Origin: DATFMP01 sp035266845
GTDB lineage: Bacteria; SAR324; JACQKK01
Reading direction: 5' to 3'
DNA length: 64,000 nucleotides
NCBI GenBank assembly: GCA_035266845.1
Contig: DATFMP010000037.1
Span: 53,870 to 117,869, forward strand
Position numbers and translations under genes: made by a program. The notes under the pieces were generated by a model. That model did no database searches. It was given only the letters and a program-made list of their open reading frames with translations, and was not told the DNA's origin. The first letter of the stretch is position 1. Every line of letters starts with the position of its first letter. This document shows, in pieces, positions 49,903-59,167 of this stretch.

Positions 49903-52900
49903 GGCACACCCATGCGGGCCGGGTCGGGCCAGGGCGCTTCGCCGCGCGGCTGCCCGCGTTGGCGGCGGCGCTGGCCGCGGCTGCGCTGCTGGGCCTGCTA
50001 CTGCCCCACACGCTCGCGGCGCAGAGTCCCACACCCAACATTGCCGAACTGCGCAAGGTGATCGCCGTGCGCGATGCGGAGCGCGCCCAGAAGCCCGAGC
50101 AGGTGGTGGCCGCCGCGCACGCCTACTTGGTGGACTTCCCGGACGGCCAATACGCGGACGAGGTGCTGCTGGCCCTGGCCCAGGGCTACGTGCAGGAGCA
50201 GCACCCCGAGTTGGCGCTGCAGGCCTACAACCGGCTCATCAAGGACTTCAAGGACAGCCCGTTCCGCGAACAGGCCCTCGGAGAGAGCGTGCCCCTGCTG
50301 GCGGCGCAGGGTGACCAGAAGGCCGCCTTCGAGCGGGTGGATGCCCTGCTGGGGGCCTACCCCAATTCCCTGCAGCGCAGCCGCGTGCTGCTCTGGAAGG
50401 CGGACGCGCAGACGCAGGCCGGGGACTCCGAGGGCGCACTGGCCACGCTGAAGCGCATCGATCCGCAGCAGGACCTGGAACAATCGCAGGAGGCGGACTA
50501 CTACCGCCTGCAGACGATGGCACTGGTGCGCACCGGCCAGAGCGCCTGGGCGCCCCTGCAGCGTTACCTGCAGCGGGACGACACGCCGGACCACAAGGCC
50601 GAGGTGCTGATGCTGGTGGGCGAGGTGGCGCGCAAGGCCGACCGGCCGGACGAAGCGCTGCGCTTCTACCGGCAAGTGGTTGAGGACTACCCGGTGCCGG
50701 CCCACCTGGGCGAGGCGCTCTACTGGCGGGCCAAGCTCTTCGCCGACACGCGTCTGGGCGATGCGCCGGATGAGGTGCGCGCGGCCCGGCGCGAGACGGC
50801 CATCGGGTACTACGCGGCCTACCTGGAGAGCGGCGACAAGGCCCACCGCGCGGATGCCCTGGTCGGGCGCGGAGCCCTGCAGCAGCAGGCGGGTCGCCTC
50901 CAGCCGGCACTGGCGGACTACGAAGAGGCGGTCAAGCTCGATCCAAAGCTGGGCACGGATCCCGCGACCGTGCGCGCCCGCGTGGCCATTCTGCAGGGCC
51001 TGGGGCAGTCGGGCCAGGCTGTGGCCCTGCTGGAGGCGGTGCGCAAGGACGCCCGCATCAACCCGGCGGAGCGCACGGTCTTCCAGGTGCAGGAGGCCTC
51101 GCTGCAGTACGACGCCAAGCAATGCGAGAAGGTAGAGGCCCTGCTGGACCCCATGCCGATCATCGCCGATCCGCAACTGCGGGCCCGGGCGTTCTTCATG
51201 CGCGGCTTCTGCCGCTACCAGCGTCAGCAGTGGGAGAAGGCCACGTTCGACCTGGAAGGGCTTATCAACGACCCGCATTACCAGGACCTTGCGCTGCAAC
51301 CCCTGCTGGAGGCCTACGAGAAGAGCGGTCAGTTCAGCCGCCTCGTGAACCTGACCGAGGAGCTGCTGCAGGCCGGACGGGTCAAGCCCAGCGCGGATCT
51401 GCTCAAGCGCTTGGCCCATGGCTACGACAAGCTGGGTGAACCGGGCCTGATGCTCTCGGCCTACGAGCGCCTGGAGAAGCTCGATCCGGCGGCGGTGCAG
51501 GCGCCGGAGATTCAGCTTCAGATGGGGCTGGCGCGCGAGAAGCTGGACCAGCGCGATGCGGCCGTGGCCAACTACCGCTCCGTGTTGGAGCGTCCCGACG
51601 CGGCCAAGTCGGTGCCGGTGGACGTGTACTTGACGGCGTTGGAGCACCTGCAGGCCATTTATATCGCGGAGGGCAAGCTGAAGGCGCTGGGCCCGCTGCA
51701 CAAGGCCGCGGCCAAGGTGGCCACCGGGCCCAAAGCCAAGGCACGGCTGGCTGCGCTGCAGCGGGACATGGACGTGGCACTGGCCGGGCGCGCGCTGGCC
51801 GCCGGCAACGCCACCCAGGCCCTGCCGCGCCTGGATGCGGCCTTCAAGGCTACGCCCGTGGACCAGCCCGCGGCGCGCGCCAGGGTGACGGCGCTGCTCA
51901 TCACGGCCTATGCCCGCACGGGGGACGGGAACAAGGCTGCCGAGCTCTACAAGGCCGAGGCCCACGGGAAGGAGGGCAAGGACGGGAAGAAAGCCGAGGC
52001 CTACCGCACCCAGCTCGCCACGGCCCTGATCGCCACGGTGGAGGCGCAGCCGGATGCATTGCGGCCGCTCAAGGCTCCAGCCGCCGGCAAGGACGGCGCC
52101 AAGCCCGCGGGTAAAGGCAAGTCCAAGGGCAAGCCGAAGCCCGCGGCCAAACCCAAGGACGGCAGCAGGGCGCTGATGGCGGTATATCGCGAGGCCCTGA
52201 GTGACCTGCCGCCTGACCAGTCCCAGCAGCGCTACCAGGCTGCGCAACTGCTGGACAAGGTCTACCAGGAGCGGGGCGACCACGCCGCCCGCGCCTCCCT
52301 GGTTACGCTGCTGCTCAAGGACGGGCTGGACGAGAAGACCAAGCAGGACCTGCGCATCTACCAGGGCCAGATCTACAAGGACTGGGGCCAGGCGCTGCTG
52401 GACAAGGGCGATCTGGAGGCCGCGCAGTTCCAACTGGAGCGCGGGCTGAAGGAGCCCGCGGACGCGGACTGGCGCCAGCGCTACGAGCTGACGGCCCTGC
52501 TAAGCCGCGTGGAACTGAAGCGCAAGGAATACTCGAAGCTCGTGCTGATGAACGAGGCGATTCTGCCCAAGATCGAGGACCAGGGGCTGGCCGCGCAGGT
52601 GCGCCACTTCCTGGGGCAGGTCTACGTGCAGTGGGGCAAGGAGGCGGAGACGGAGGACAATGCCAAGTCCGCCCGCATCCGCTACCGCTACGCGCTGGAC
52701 TATCTGCCCGCCTCGGACTGGCAGCGACGCCTGGCGGCCACCAACGGGCTGGCCAAGGTGCAGCAGGCCCAGGGGCACCCTGCCGATGCGGCGGCGGCCT
52801 ACGAGAAAGTGCTGCCGCAGATCCAGGATGCCGGCGTGAAGCAGCGCTATGAACTGTATCTGGGACGGCTCTATGCGGATAAGGTGAAGGACCCCGAGAA

Positions 52901-53291
52901 GGCCAGCCAGTGGTTCAAGCAGGCGGATACCGGGGGCAAGGACGCCATCTCCTTGGAGGCAGGGTATCTGTGGGCCGACCAGCAGCTCGCGGCGGATCAT
53001 GGCGATGCCGCCCTGACGCGCCTGAAGGAGCTGGCCAGCCGCGGAATCGCGGGCACCAAGTGGGTGGTGCCCATCCATTACCGCATCGCGGTGCTGCTCC
53101 ACCAGCGCAAGGAGCTGAAGGAGGCGCTGGCCCACTATCGCATCGTCGCGGACGCCAAGGGTGCCGAGGTACGCAAGCTTTATCCCCGCACCATCGATCA
53201 GGCCCGCGAGCAGGTGCGGCGCATCCAGGCCTATCTCAAAGCCGGTGGGGGACAGGGCGGCGTGGCCGTGCCCACCGTGCGGCCCGACTGA
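49890..53291 (+). CDS. Large exported tetratricopeptide-repeat protein
   Basis: The 1,133-residue protein has a signal peptide (to about residue 45, AALLGLLLPHTLAA-QS) and then almost nothing but helical TPR-type repeats: ADEVLLALAQGYVQEQHPELALQAYNRLI, HRADALVGRGALQQQAGRLQPALADYEEAVKLDP, RARYRYALDYLP-like units recur to the end. A Lys/Gly/Pro-rich linker near residues 730-760 splits it into two arrays. It should sit in the periplasm as a scaffold or assembly factor. No lipobox Cys is seen. It is cotranscribed with yggU upstream and, 48 bases on, the M50 protease gene. Function not assignable. Confidence 0.85.
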   Translation: MASLRHTHAGRVGPGRFAARLPALAAALAAAALLGLLLPHTLAAQSPTPNIAELRKVIAVRDAERAQKPEQVVAAAHAYLVDFPDGQYADEVLLALAQGYVQEQHPELALQAYNRLIKDFKDSPFREQALGESVPLLAAQGDQKAAFERVDALLGAYPNSLQRSRVLLWKADAQTQAGDSEGALATLKRIDPQQDLEQSQEADYYRLQTMALVRTGQSAWAPLQRYLQRDDTPDHKAEVLMLVGEVARKADRPDEALRFYRQVVEDYPVPAHLGEALYWRAKLFADTRLGDAPDEVRAARRETAIGYYAAYLESGDKAHRADALVGRGALQQQAGRLQPALADYEEAVKLDPKLGTDPATVRARVAILQGLGQSGQAVALLEAVRKDARINPAERTVFQVQEASLQYDAKQCEKVEALLDPMPIIADPQLRARAFFMRGFCRYQRQQWEKATFDLEGLINDPHYQDLALQPLLEAYEKSGQFSRLVNLTEELLQAGRVKPSADLLKRLAHGYDKLGEPGLMLSAYERLEKLDPAAVQAPEIQLQMGLAREKLDQRDAAVANYRSVLERPDAAKSVPVDVYLTALEHLQAIYIAEGKLKALGPLHKAAAKVATGPKAKARLAALQRDMDVALAGRALAAGNATQALPRLDAAFKATPVDQPAARARVTALLITAYARTGDGNKAAELYKAEAHGKEGKDGKKAEAYRTQLATALIATVEAQPDALRPLKAPAAGKDGAKPAGKGKSKGKPKPAAKPKDGSRALMAVYREALSDLPPDQSQQRYQAAQLLDKVYQERGDHAARASLVTLLLKDGLDEKTKQDLRIYQGQIYKDWGQALLDKGDLEAAQFQLERGLKEPADADWRQRYELTALLSRVELKRKEYSKLVLMNEAILPKIEDQGLAAQVRHFLGQVYVQWGKEAETEDNAKSARIRYRYALDYLPASDWQRRLAATNGLAKVQQAQGHPADAAAAYEKVLPQIQDAGVKQRYELYLGRLYADKVKDPEKASQWFKQADTGGKDAISLEAGYLWADQQLAADHGDAALTRLKELASRGIAGTKWVVPIHYRIAVLLHQRKELKEALAHYRIVADAKGAEVRKLYPRTIDQAREQVRRIQAYLKAGGGQGGVAVPTVRPD

Positions 53292-53339
53292 CCCACACCG
53301 CCTGGTACGCACAGGCCTTCACCCAGCCGGAAGAATCTG

Positions 53340-53981
53340 ATGATCAATCTCCTCATGAGCGGTCAGGTAGCGTTGTTTCTGCTCATCCTGATCGCCCTCA
53401 TCCTGTCCCTATCCGTGCACGAGTTCGGGCACGCTGCGACGGCCAAGCTGTTCGGCGACGACACGGCCCAGCGCATGGGGCGGCTCACGCTGAATCCCTT
53501 GGCGCACCTGGATGCGATGGGGCTGGTGATGCTCGTGTTTGTCGGGTTCGGCTGGGCCAAGCCTGTGCCCACCAACCCGCGTAACTTCACCTCGCGCTGG
53601 GCGGATTTCTTCGTCTCCTCGGCGGGGCCGGGCATGAACCTGGTGCTGGCCTTCCTGGCGGTGAACTTCTACGCGCTGGGGTATCGGATGGGTTGGGGCT
53701 TCGTCATGACTCCGGGGTCCGGCCTGTTCTTTTACTACCTGGCGACGATCAACCTGATCCTGATGCTGTTCAACCTGATCCCGCTGGGGGCGCTGGATGG
53801 GCACTACATCCTGCCCTACTTCCTCACTCCCCGCGCCGCCATGATCTACCGCGACTTCAACGCACAGTACGGCAACATGGCCCTGATGGGCTTGGTGCTG
53901 CTGAGCGTGGCGGGCCTGCCGGTGTTCCGATTCATCTTCGGCATCGGCCGGGCGCTGCTGCCCTACCTGCAAGTGGTCTGA
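53340..53981 (+). CDS. Site-2 protease family (M50) membrane metalloprotease
   Basis: The 213-residue membrane protein has the zinc motif HEFGH in its first helix region (residues 27-31) and the second ligand motif LIPLGALDGHYI, corresponding to the NPxPxxxLDG of M50 proteases. Four to five transmembrane segments are visible, and no PDZ domain, so it belongs to the short bacterial S2P-like group rather than RseP. Substrates are unknown. HEFGHAATAKLFGDDTAQRMGRLTLNPLAHLD is the standard run. It ends the 62-residue/yggU/TPR/protease operon. Confidence 0.9.
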   Translation: MINLLMSGQVALFLLILIALILSLSVHEFGHAATAKLFGDDTAQRMGRLTLNPLAHLDAMGLVMLVFVGFGWAKPVPTNPRNFTSRWADFFVSSAGPGMNLVLAFLAVNFYALGYRMGWGFVMTPGSGLFFYYLATINLILMLFNLIPLGALDGHYILPYFLTPRAAMIYRDFNAQYGNMALMGLVLLSVAGLPVFRFIFGIGRALLPYLQVV

Positions 53982-54145
53982 GGCGCGCGGCCGCGCGCCT
54001 CGTCTTCGGGAGCAATGCCGGGAGTGTGGCTTCCGGCCGGGATGCACCGGGGGGCCAGCTATCCGGGCTCATCCCGGACGTTGGTGAGCTTGACACAGGC
54101 CTGTGTCTGGTAGCACGAGCCGGTTGATCCCAACCAGCCCGTGGC

Positions 54146-54229
54146 TGTCATTCCGAACGATGCGAGGAATCCATTGTGCCTCGCGGCAAAACAGATTCCT
54201 CGGCCCGCGCTGCGGGCCGAGGAATGACA
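54146..54229. repeat. 84-bp MITE/REP-like element with terminal inverted repeats
   Basis: TGTCATTCC (54146-54154) and its exact complement GGAATGACA (54221-54229) bound an 84-base unit between convergent genes. Its right half is a perfect 14-bp stem ATTCCTCGGCCCGC/GCGGGCCGAGGAAT with a GCT loop (54195-54225); the left half repeats GAGGAATC. Repeats of the GTCATTCC...GAGGAAT type are scattered in many bacterial genomes and may serve as terminators. No transposase is near. Confidence 0.65.
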
Positions 54230-54254
54230 ACGCTCAGGCAGTTCAAGACGATAC

Positions 54255-56900
54255 CTAGCTGGCGGTGGCCGCGGTGGTCTCGCCTTGCGGCCGTGATCCG
54301 CGGCCCCGCCCGCGACGCGGGCGGCGACGCTTGGCGGCGGGCGCGTCCCCATCCACCGGAGCGGATGCTGCGGCCTCGGTCGCCTTCCGGGTGGCGGGCA
54401 CCTTGGGCTTGGCCGCGGCGGAGCCGTCACTGCGGCTGCGTCCCCGGCGCGGCTTGCGGCGCGCGGCGTCTTTGGCCGGCGCCTCGGGCTCCTTGAGATT
54501 GCCGATGGAGTCTTCGAGGTCTTCCTCGTATGCCGGCTCGGGCGTTGCCGTCACGGGCTCGGAGGAGGAGGCCTCGTCCACGGCCGGTGCGGCGGATTCT
54601 TCCGCAGCCGCGGACTTGCCACCGCGTCGTCCGCGGCGCCGCCGATGGGACGATGCGGACTTGGCTTCGCCTTCGGCCTCGTCACCGCCCTTAGGCGCGG
54701 CCTCTTCGTCCATCTCGTCGGCCACTTCGGGCTGGCCGTAGAGATTGGCGCTGTCGAACACCACCGTGTTTGGCGCCGCGCCGGCCGCGACAGCCTCGAA
54801 GGGATTGGAACGCACGATGCGCGGCGGCATCTTCTCCAGCGCCTCCGGGTTCGTCACAATGTGCTCGCTTCGGAACACGAGGCCCTTGGATTGCCCGTTG
54901 TCGCTCACGTGCAGCGGTATGGCGGGTTCGCGCTGCTCCCGGTGCTCGACAATGCCCGGCTCCGCGTGCAGCTCGGCGTGGGGCGTCTCGAATTCGTGCT
55001 CGCCCTCAACCAGTGTTTCCAGCGCCGCTTCCTCTTCCTCGCGCTCCAACTCCTCGACGTCCAACTCCTCCGCGAGCCGGTTGGCACCGCCGAGTCCGGA
55101 AACGTCCTCCTCGTCCAGATCGGCTTGGGCCTGGGCGAAGCGGCGCTGCTCCTCGGCATAGCGGGCGTGCTCATCGCCAAATTGGCTCTCTTCGTCCGTG
55201 AAGCGACTGGGCGACTTCGTGGCGCCCTCTTCGCCACCGCGGCGACGACGGCGGCGCCGGCGGCGGCGATGCCCATCATCTTCGGCAGCCGGTGGGGTGC
55301 TGGCTTCGGCCCGTTCAGCGCGTTCGGCCCGCTCCGGACGATCGCGCCGCTCGGGGCGCTCCACACGCTCGTGCCGTTCGGCGCGCTCTGGCCGCTCCTC
55401 ACGCTCGCTCTCAGCTTCGGCGTCGCCCGACTTCACGCCGTGCAACAGGATCGTTGCGCCGGCGGGCAATTGCGGGTCCGCCTCCAGCTTCAGGGCGATC
55501 TCGAACTCCTGTTCCAGATCTCGCAGAGCCTCGCGCTTTTCGTTGAGCAGGTAGTTGGCGCTGTCCAGCGGCAGCTCGCCGTGCACCTCCGAATACTGCC
55601 CGGTGGCCGCCAACTCGCGGATCTTGCGGAGCACGTTATTGGCGCTGCTGTTGACGGTGGGGATGTGCCCCGTGCCCCCGCAGTTGGGGCATTGCACCCG
55701 CAGGCCGCGGGATAGCTCCATGTCGATGCGCTGGCGGCTCAACTCCAGCAGGCCGAACTGCGAGATGTTGCCGATGGTGGTGCGGGCCTTGTCGTCCTTC
55801 AGCGCGTCGGCGACGGTCTTTTCCACCTCCTTGCGGTGCTTGGCCTGCATCATGTCGATGAAGTCAATCACGATCAGGCCGCCCAGGTTGCGCAGCCGCA
55901 ACTGGCGGGATATCTCCTCGGCGGCTTCGAGGTTGGTGCGCAGAGCCGTCTCCTCGATGTCCTGCGCCTGGTTGGAGCGCCCGGAGTTCACGTCCACCGA
56001 GACCAGCGCCTCGGTGGCTTCGATGACAACGCTGCCACCGGACTTCAGGGGCACTTTGGCCGTATCCAGGGATTCGATTTGTTCCTCGATGCGATAGGCA
56101 GAGAAGAGTGACTTGTCACCCACGTAGAGCTTGAGCCGTTTCTGGTACTTGGGCATGGTGGATTTGAAGTAGCGCAGGGCCTCCTGGAAGCCCTCCGCAT
56201 CGTCCACCCACACTTCCTGCACGGCATCGGTGAAGTAGTCCCGCAGCACGCGCACGATGGGGCTGGCCTCCTGGTGCAGCAGGCCGGGCTTCTTCTCCTT
56301 CTCGTGCTTGCTCTGGATGGACTTCCACTCCTTGCGCAGTGCCTCCAGGTCTTTCTTCAGTTCGGCGACCGGCTGGTCGATGCCGGCGGTGCGGATGATG
56401 ACACCCAGATCTTCCCCGCCGGCCAGCGCCTCCATGATGTCCTTGAGCCGCCGGCGCGTATCCGGGTCCTCGATCTTGCGGGAGACCCCGGAGCGCTCGC
56501 TGTTCGGGGACATCACCATGTAGCGCCCGGCCAGGCTGATGAACGTCGTGAGCGCGGAGCCCTTGTTGCTCATGCCTTCCTTGATGATCTGCACCATCAC
56601 GGACTGGCCCTCGCGCAGCACATTCTGGATCTTCGGGCGGCCCTTCTCCGCGTCGCGCGGCTTGTGGAGATTGAAGTTGACGTCGCTGATGGAGAGGAAG
56701 CCGTTGCGGGATTCCCCGTAGTCGACAAATGCGGCCTGGAAGGCGGGATTGATCTTGACCACCCGCCCCCGATAGATGTTGCCGACCTTGCGTTCGCGGT
56801 TGGTCTGCTGCACGTGCAGCCCCACCAACACGCCGTTCTCGACCAACGCGATGCGGCTCTCGTCCTCATGCGCGTTGACGAGCATGATCTGCTTGCCCAT
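54255..56900 (-). CDS. rne: Ribonuclease E
   Basis: The 881-residue protein has the RNase E catalytic half: an S1 domain (about 35-120: VGNIYRGRVVKINPAFQAAFVDYG), the 5' sensor, the DNase I-like domain with Asp in VDVNSG (about 303) and VIDFIDM (about 345), and the zinc-link CPNCGGTG (about 403). Residues beyond 500 are low-complexity, with Glu/Arg repeats, a ten-Arg run near 547 and Arg/Gly-rich C-terminal patches, like the RNA-binding scaffold of degradosome RNase E. It makes the first cuts in mRNA decay and matures rRNA and tRNA. The start is ATG 56900; a TTG two codons earlier is less likely. A very long leader precedes it. Confidence 0.93.
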   Translation of the reverse strand: MGKQIMLVNAHEDESRIALVENGVLVGLHVQQTNRERKVGNIYRGRVVKINPAFQAAFVDYGESRNGFLSISDVNFNLHKPRDAEKGRPKIQNVLREGQSVMVQIIKEGMSNKGSALTTFISLAGRYMVMSPNSERSGVSRKIEDPDTRRRLKDIMEALAGGEDLGVIIRTAGIDQPVAELKKDLEALRKEWKSIQSKHEKEKKPGLLHQEASPIVRVLRDYFTDAVQEVWVDDAEGFQEALRYFKSTMPKYQKRLKLYVGDKSLFSAYRIEEQIESLDTAKVPLKSGGSVVIEATEALVSVDVNSGRSNQAQDIEETALRTNLEAAEEISRQLRLRNLGGLIVIDFIDMMQAKHRKEVEKTVADALKDDKARTTIGNISQFGLLELSRQRIDMELSRGLRVQCPNCGGTGHIPTVNSSANNVLRKIRELAATGQYSEVHGELPLDSANYLLNEKREALRDLEQEFEIALKLEADPQLPAGATILLHGVKSGDAEAESEREERPERAERHERVERPERRDRPERAERAERAEASTPPAAEDDGHRRRRRRRRRRGGEEGATKSPSRFTDEESQFGDEHARYAEEQRRFAQAQADLDEEDVSGLGGANRLAEELDVEELEREEEEAALETLVEGEHEFETPHAELHAEPGIVEHREQREPAIPLHVSDNGQSKGLVFRSEHIVTNPEALEKMPPRIVRSNPFEAVAAGAAPNTVVFDSANLYGQPEVADEMDEEAAPKGGDEAEGEAKSASSHRRRRGRRGGKSAAAEESAAPAVDEASSSEPVTATPEPAYEEDLEDSIGNLKEPEAPAKDAARRKPRRGRSRSDGSAAAKPKVPATRKATEAAASAPVDGDAPAAKRRRPRRGRGRGSRPQGETTAATAS

Positions 56901-57750
56901 TGGCAATTACCTGAAAGGATGTTGCTGTCGATGCCGGAGGGCGGGCGCAGGGCGGGAACGGGGGGCGCTGGGCACCCCGACGGGCTGAGGCGGGATGAAG
57001 GACGACGCCGCGCATTGGCGCGCAGCCAGGGGCCCGTCGATGGCCGGACGCATCCACAGGGGGCTGGTTCGCCCGCCTGTACGCTGTCCTCGCCACCCGC
57101 TGTACGGGCCGCACCGTCTGATCATTCGAACACCAGCTTCCCTTCCTGTGTCCTGCGCACACCTCTGGCTCCGGCGGCCTCGCCGGGCGGCGCTATCGCG
57201 ATCCTTTTCGTCGCGGCGCCGCCGGCGCTCACGCCGGATGGCCAAATCCGCTCCGCCCTTGTTGAATTCCCCCTGCTGCGTTCCGGCGACCTGCAAACCT
57301 CCCGACGGCAGGCGCTACAGCGCGCGCGGCCGGGCCCGGTCGCCCGAGGCACCGCCAGCCGCCCTCACGGCGCACCCGAGGCTCTCTGGCCGGATCGCAC
57401 CGAACCCCCAGGCCACGGCGCTTGTGCCGTGCGGAGCATTTCTATCGGCGAATTCCGGCGGAGACGGGTGCCAGAGGCGGCGATGGCGGGGTGCGGCGAC
57501 TGGGCGGAGTCGGTTCGGTATCGGGAAACGTTCTGCTTGTTCCCGGGTGACTCTGGAGTCGCTCGCATGCCACATTCTGTCCAATATGCGGCAGATGTCT
57601 GCGAAATGTCAATGGTTTGAACGAATTGTGGAGCCTTGGGGAGAGCCGCCTCCACGAAGCCGCTGCGGCGGAGCGCTTCCGGTGTTAAGATTGCGAATGA
57701 TGGGTCGAGAGGGTCCCATCTGTATCGTGCGTCGCTGGAAAAAGGAGACC
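56901..57750. promoter_or_regulatory. Long divergent region: predicted rne promoter with an extended 5' leader
   Basis: On the minus strand TTGACA (57612-57607) is followed after 18 bases by CATATT (57588-57583), predicting a start near 57576 and an rne leader of about 675 bases. Long leaders are known for rne in enterics, where RNase E cuts its own mRNA. I see no protein-like open frame in the 850 bases on either strand. The rightward methyltransferase gene has a strong AAAGGAG ribosome site but no promoter I can defend. Confidence 0.5.
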
Positions 57751-58404
57751 ATGGCACGCATGGAGAGGATCCGGGCCGATGCGCCCGACTTGAAGGCCGC
57801 AATTCGCAACAACTACGACGCCATTGCCTCGCGCTACGACTGGGTGCTGGGTGCCTGGGAGTGGGTGGGGCTGCGGCAGCTGCGCAAGCACCTGCTAAGC
57901 CATGCGCGCGGGCGCGTGCTGGAGATCGGCGTGGGCACCGGGCGCAACCTGCCGCTCTACCCGCCGGGGCTGGAGTTGCATGCTGTGGACTTCAGTCCGC
58001 CCATGCTGGAGCGCGCGGAGCGGCGCGCCACGCGGCTGGGACTGAGCGTGCAGTTCCGCGAGATGGATGCCGAGCAACTCGCTTTCCCGGATGCACACTT
58101 CGATACGGTGGTGTGCACCCTGGTCACCTGCACGTTCCCCCACCCCGATCAGGCCCTGCGCGAGATGCGCCGGGTCGTGCGGCCGGATGGGCGGGTGCTG
58201 CTGCTGGAGCATGGGTACAGCAACCGGCCCTGGCTGCGCCGCCTGCAGGAGTGGCGGGCGGACCGGCAGTTCGAGTGGCTGGGGTGCCGCTGGGATCGCG
58301 AGCCGCACCTGATCGCGCGGGAAGCCGGGCTGGAACCCGAGGTGCACCGCCGCTACCTCTTCGGCGTGGTGCACGTGATGGCGCTGCGGCCCCAGGGTCC
58401 CTGA
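57751..58404 (+). CDS. Class I SAM-dependent methyltransferase (UbiE/PmtA-like)
   Basis: The 217-residue protein has a Methyltransf_11 core: motif I VLEIGVGTGRN (57-67), the acidic HAVDFSPPML, MDAEQLAFPDAHFDTVVCTLVTCTFPHPDQALREMRRVVRPDGRVLLLEHG. Small proteins of this kind resemble UbiE and phosphatidylethanolamine N-methyltransferase (PmtA); the EHG run and the basic C-terminal region would fit a membrane-associated lipid substrate, but this is inference. AAAGGAG lies seven bases before the ATG. It stands alone between the rne leader and a palindrome-rich element. Confidence 0.88.
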   Translation: MARMERIRADAPDLKAAIRNNYDAIASRYDWVLGAWEWVGLRQLRKHLLSHARGRVLEIGVGTGRNLPLYPPGLELHAVDFSPPMLERAERRATRLGLSVQFREMDAEQLAFPDAHFDTVVCTLVTCTFPHPDQALREMRRVVRPDGRVLLLEHGYSNRPWLRRLQEWRADRQFEWLGCRWDREPHLIAREAGLEPEVHRRYLFGVVHVMALRPQGP

Positions 58405-58441
58405 GCTGCGCCGGCGGGCAGCGCTGTGTCTGCCGCGGCCC

Positions 58442-58651
58442 GGTTCTGTTTGAGAGTGGGGATTCAAGCGGCGGGGCCGCTTGAAAAGCGCAGGAATTCC
58501 AATGCGGGGGCCGAAGGCCCCCGCACCCCAATACGGACCCTGGCCAAGGCCGGCGCGGTGTCGCCCGCGAACAGGGTACAGGGAGCCTCGCTCCCTGGTG
58601 GGGTGTTGGGGGCAACGCCCCCATGGCCAAAACGCTTTTCAAAACAGAGCC
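58442..58651. repeat. About 210-bp palindrome-rich intergenic element with imperfect terminal inverted repeats
   Basis: The left edge GGTTCTGTTTGA (58442-58453) is nearly the complement of the right edge TCAAAACAGAGCC (58639-58651), and TTGAAAAGCG (58481-58490) matches exactly the complement at 58633-58642. Between them stand four perfect hairpins: TTCAAGCGGC/GCCGCTTGAA (58463-58485), TGCGGGGGCC/GGCCCCCGCA (58503-58525), CAGGGAG/CTCCCTG (58579-58597) and TGGGGGC/GCCCCCA (58607-58623). The right edge reaches the stop codon of the NIPSNAP gene. It looks like a non-autonomous mobile element or BIME-like cluster. Confidence 0.6.
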
Positions 58652-58971
58652 TAGAGCGGTTCGGGCGCGAAGTCGGCCGCGAGCACGACCTGGCTCTGCT
58701 GGCGCTCGATGAGCGGCAACACGCGTGGCAGATAGTCGTTGACCCACTGTGGATCCGCGCGGAACTGGCGCTTGCCGTCGGCTAGGTGCGCCCAGTCGCG
58801 GAAGGCCCAGATGTGCACCACGCGGTTCAGCGTGCCCACCTCCGTGTAGTACCACCCCGCCAGCTTGATGCCGTAGCGCTGCCGCACGGGCAGGGCCACG
58901 TCCCGCACGGCGTCCATGTACGCCTGAAGGCCGCCGGGCCGGATGTCATAGGTGCGCATGTCGTAGATCAT
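58651..58971 (-). CDS. NIPSNAP family protein
   Basis: The 106-residue protein is a single NIPSNAP (dimeric alpha/beta-barrel) domain: MIYDMRTYDIRPGGLQAYM, GWYYTEVGTLNRVVHIWAFRDWAHLADGKRQF and YLPRVLPLIERQQSQV are the characteristic pieces. The role of bacterial members is unknown; the fold is shared with small monooxygenases and isomerases, but no catalytic residue is evident. AGGAG precedes the ATG. It is divergent from the leucine leader region. Confidence 0.9.
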   Translation of the reverse strand: MIYDMRTYDIRPGGLQAYMDAVRDVALPVRQRYGIKLAGWYYTEVGTLNRVVHIWAFRDWAHLADGKRQFRADPQWVNDYLPRVLPLIERQQSQVVLAADFAPEPL

Positions 58972-59138
58972 CGCCGTTCTCCTGCTTCGATCGGGCTGTC
59001 GTCCTCCCCCGCCCACAGGGCCTATCACGGACGCGGACGCTGAGCACCCGTGCGGGCTGCGGCTGGTGCGGATTTCGCATGCAGCCGGCAGGTGGGCGGC
59101 ATTGCGCGCCGCCGGGGGGAGCGCCGCAGCGATGGGGG

Positions 59139-59167
59139 TTGACAATGAACTGGCGCGTCCTTAAGAC
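59139..59167 (+). promoter_or_regulatory. Candidate promoter of the leucine leader/leuA unit
   Basis: TTGACA (59139-59144) is a perfect -35 hexamer; 17 bases on is TAAGAC (59162-59167), a weak -10, predicting a start near 59174. If this is the promoter, the Leu-rich frame would be translated from ATG 59214, not from 59145. Confidence 0.4.

Noticed and set aside
57315..57584. Minus-strand frame of 89 residues within the rne leader
   Set aside because: It has an ATG near the predicted transcript start but no Shine-Dalgarno and no protein-like pattern; I left it as leader sequence.
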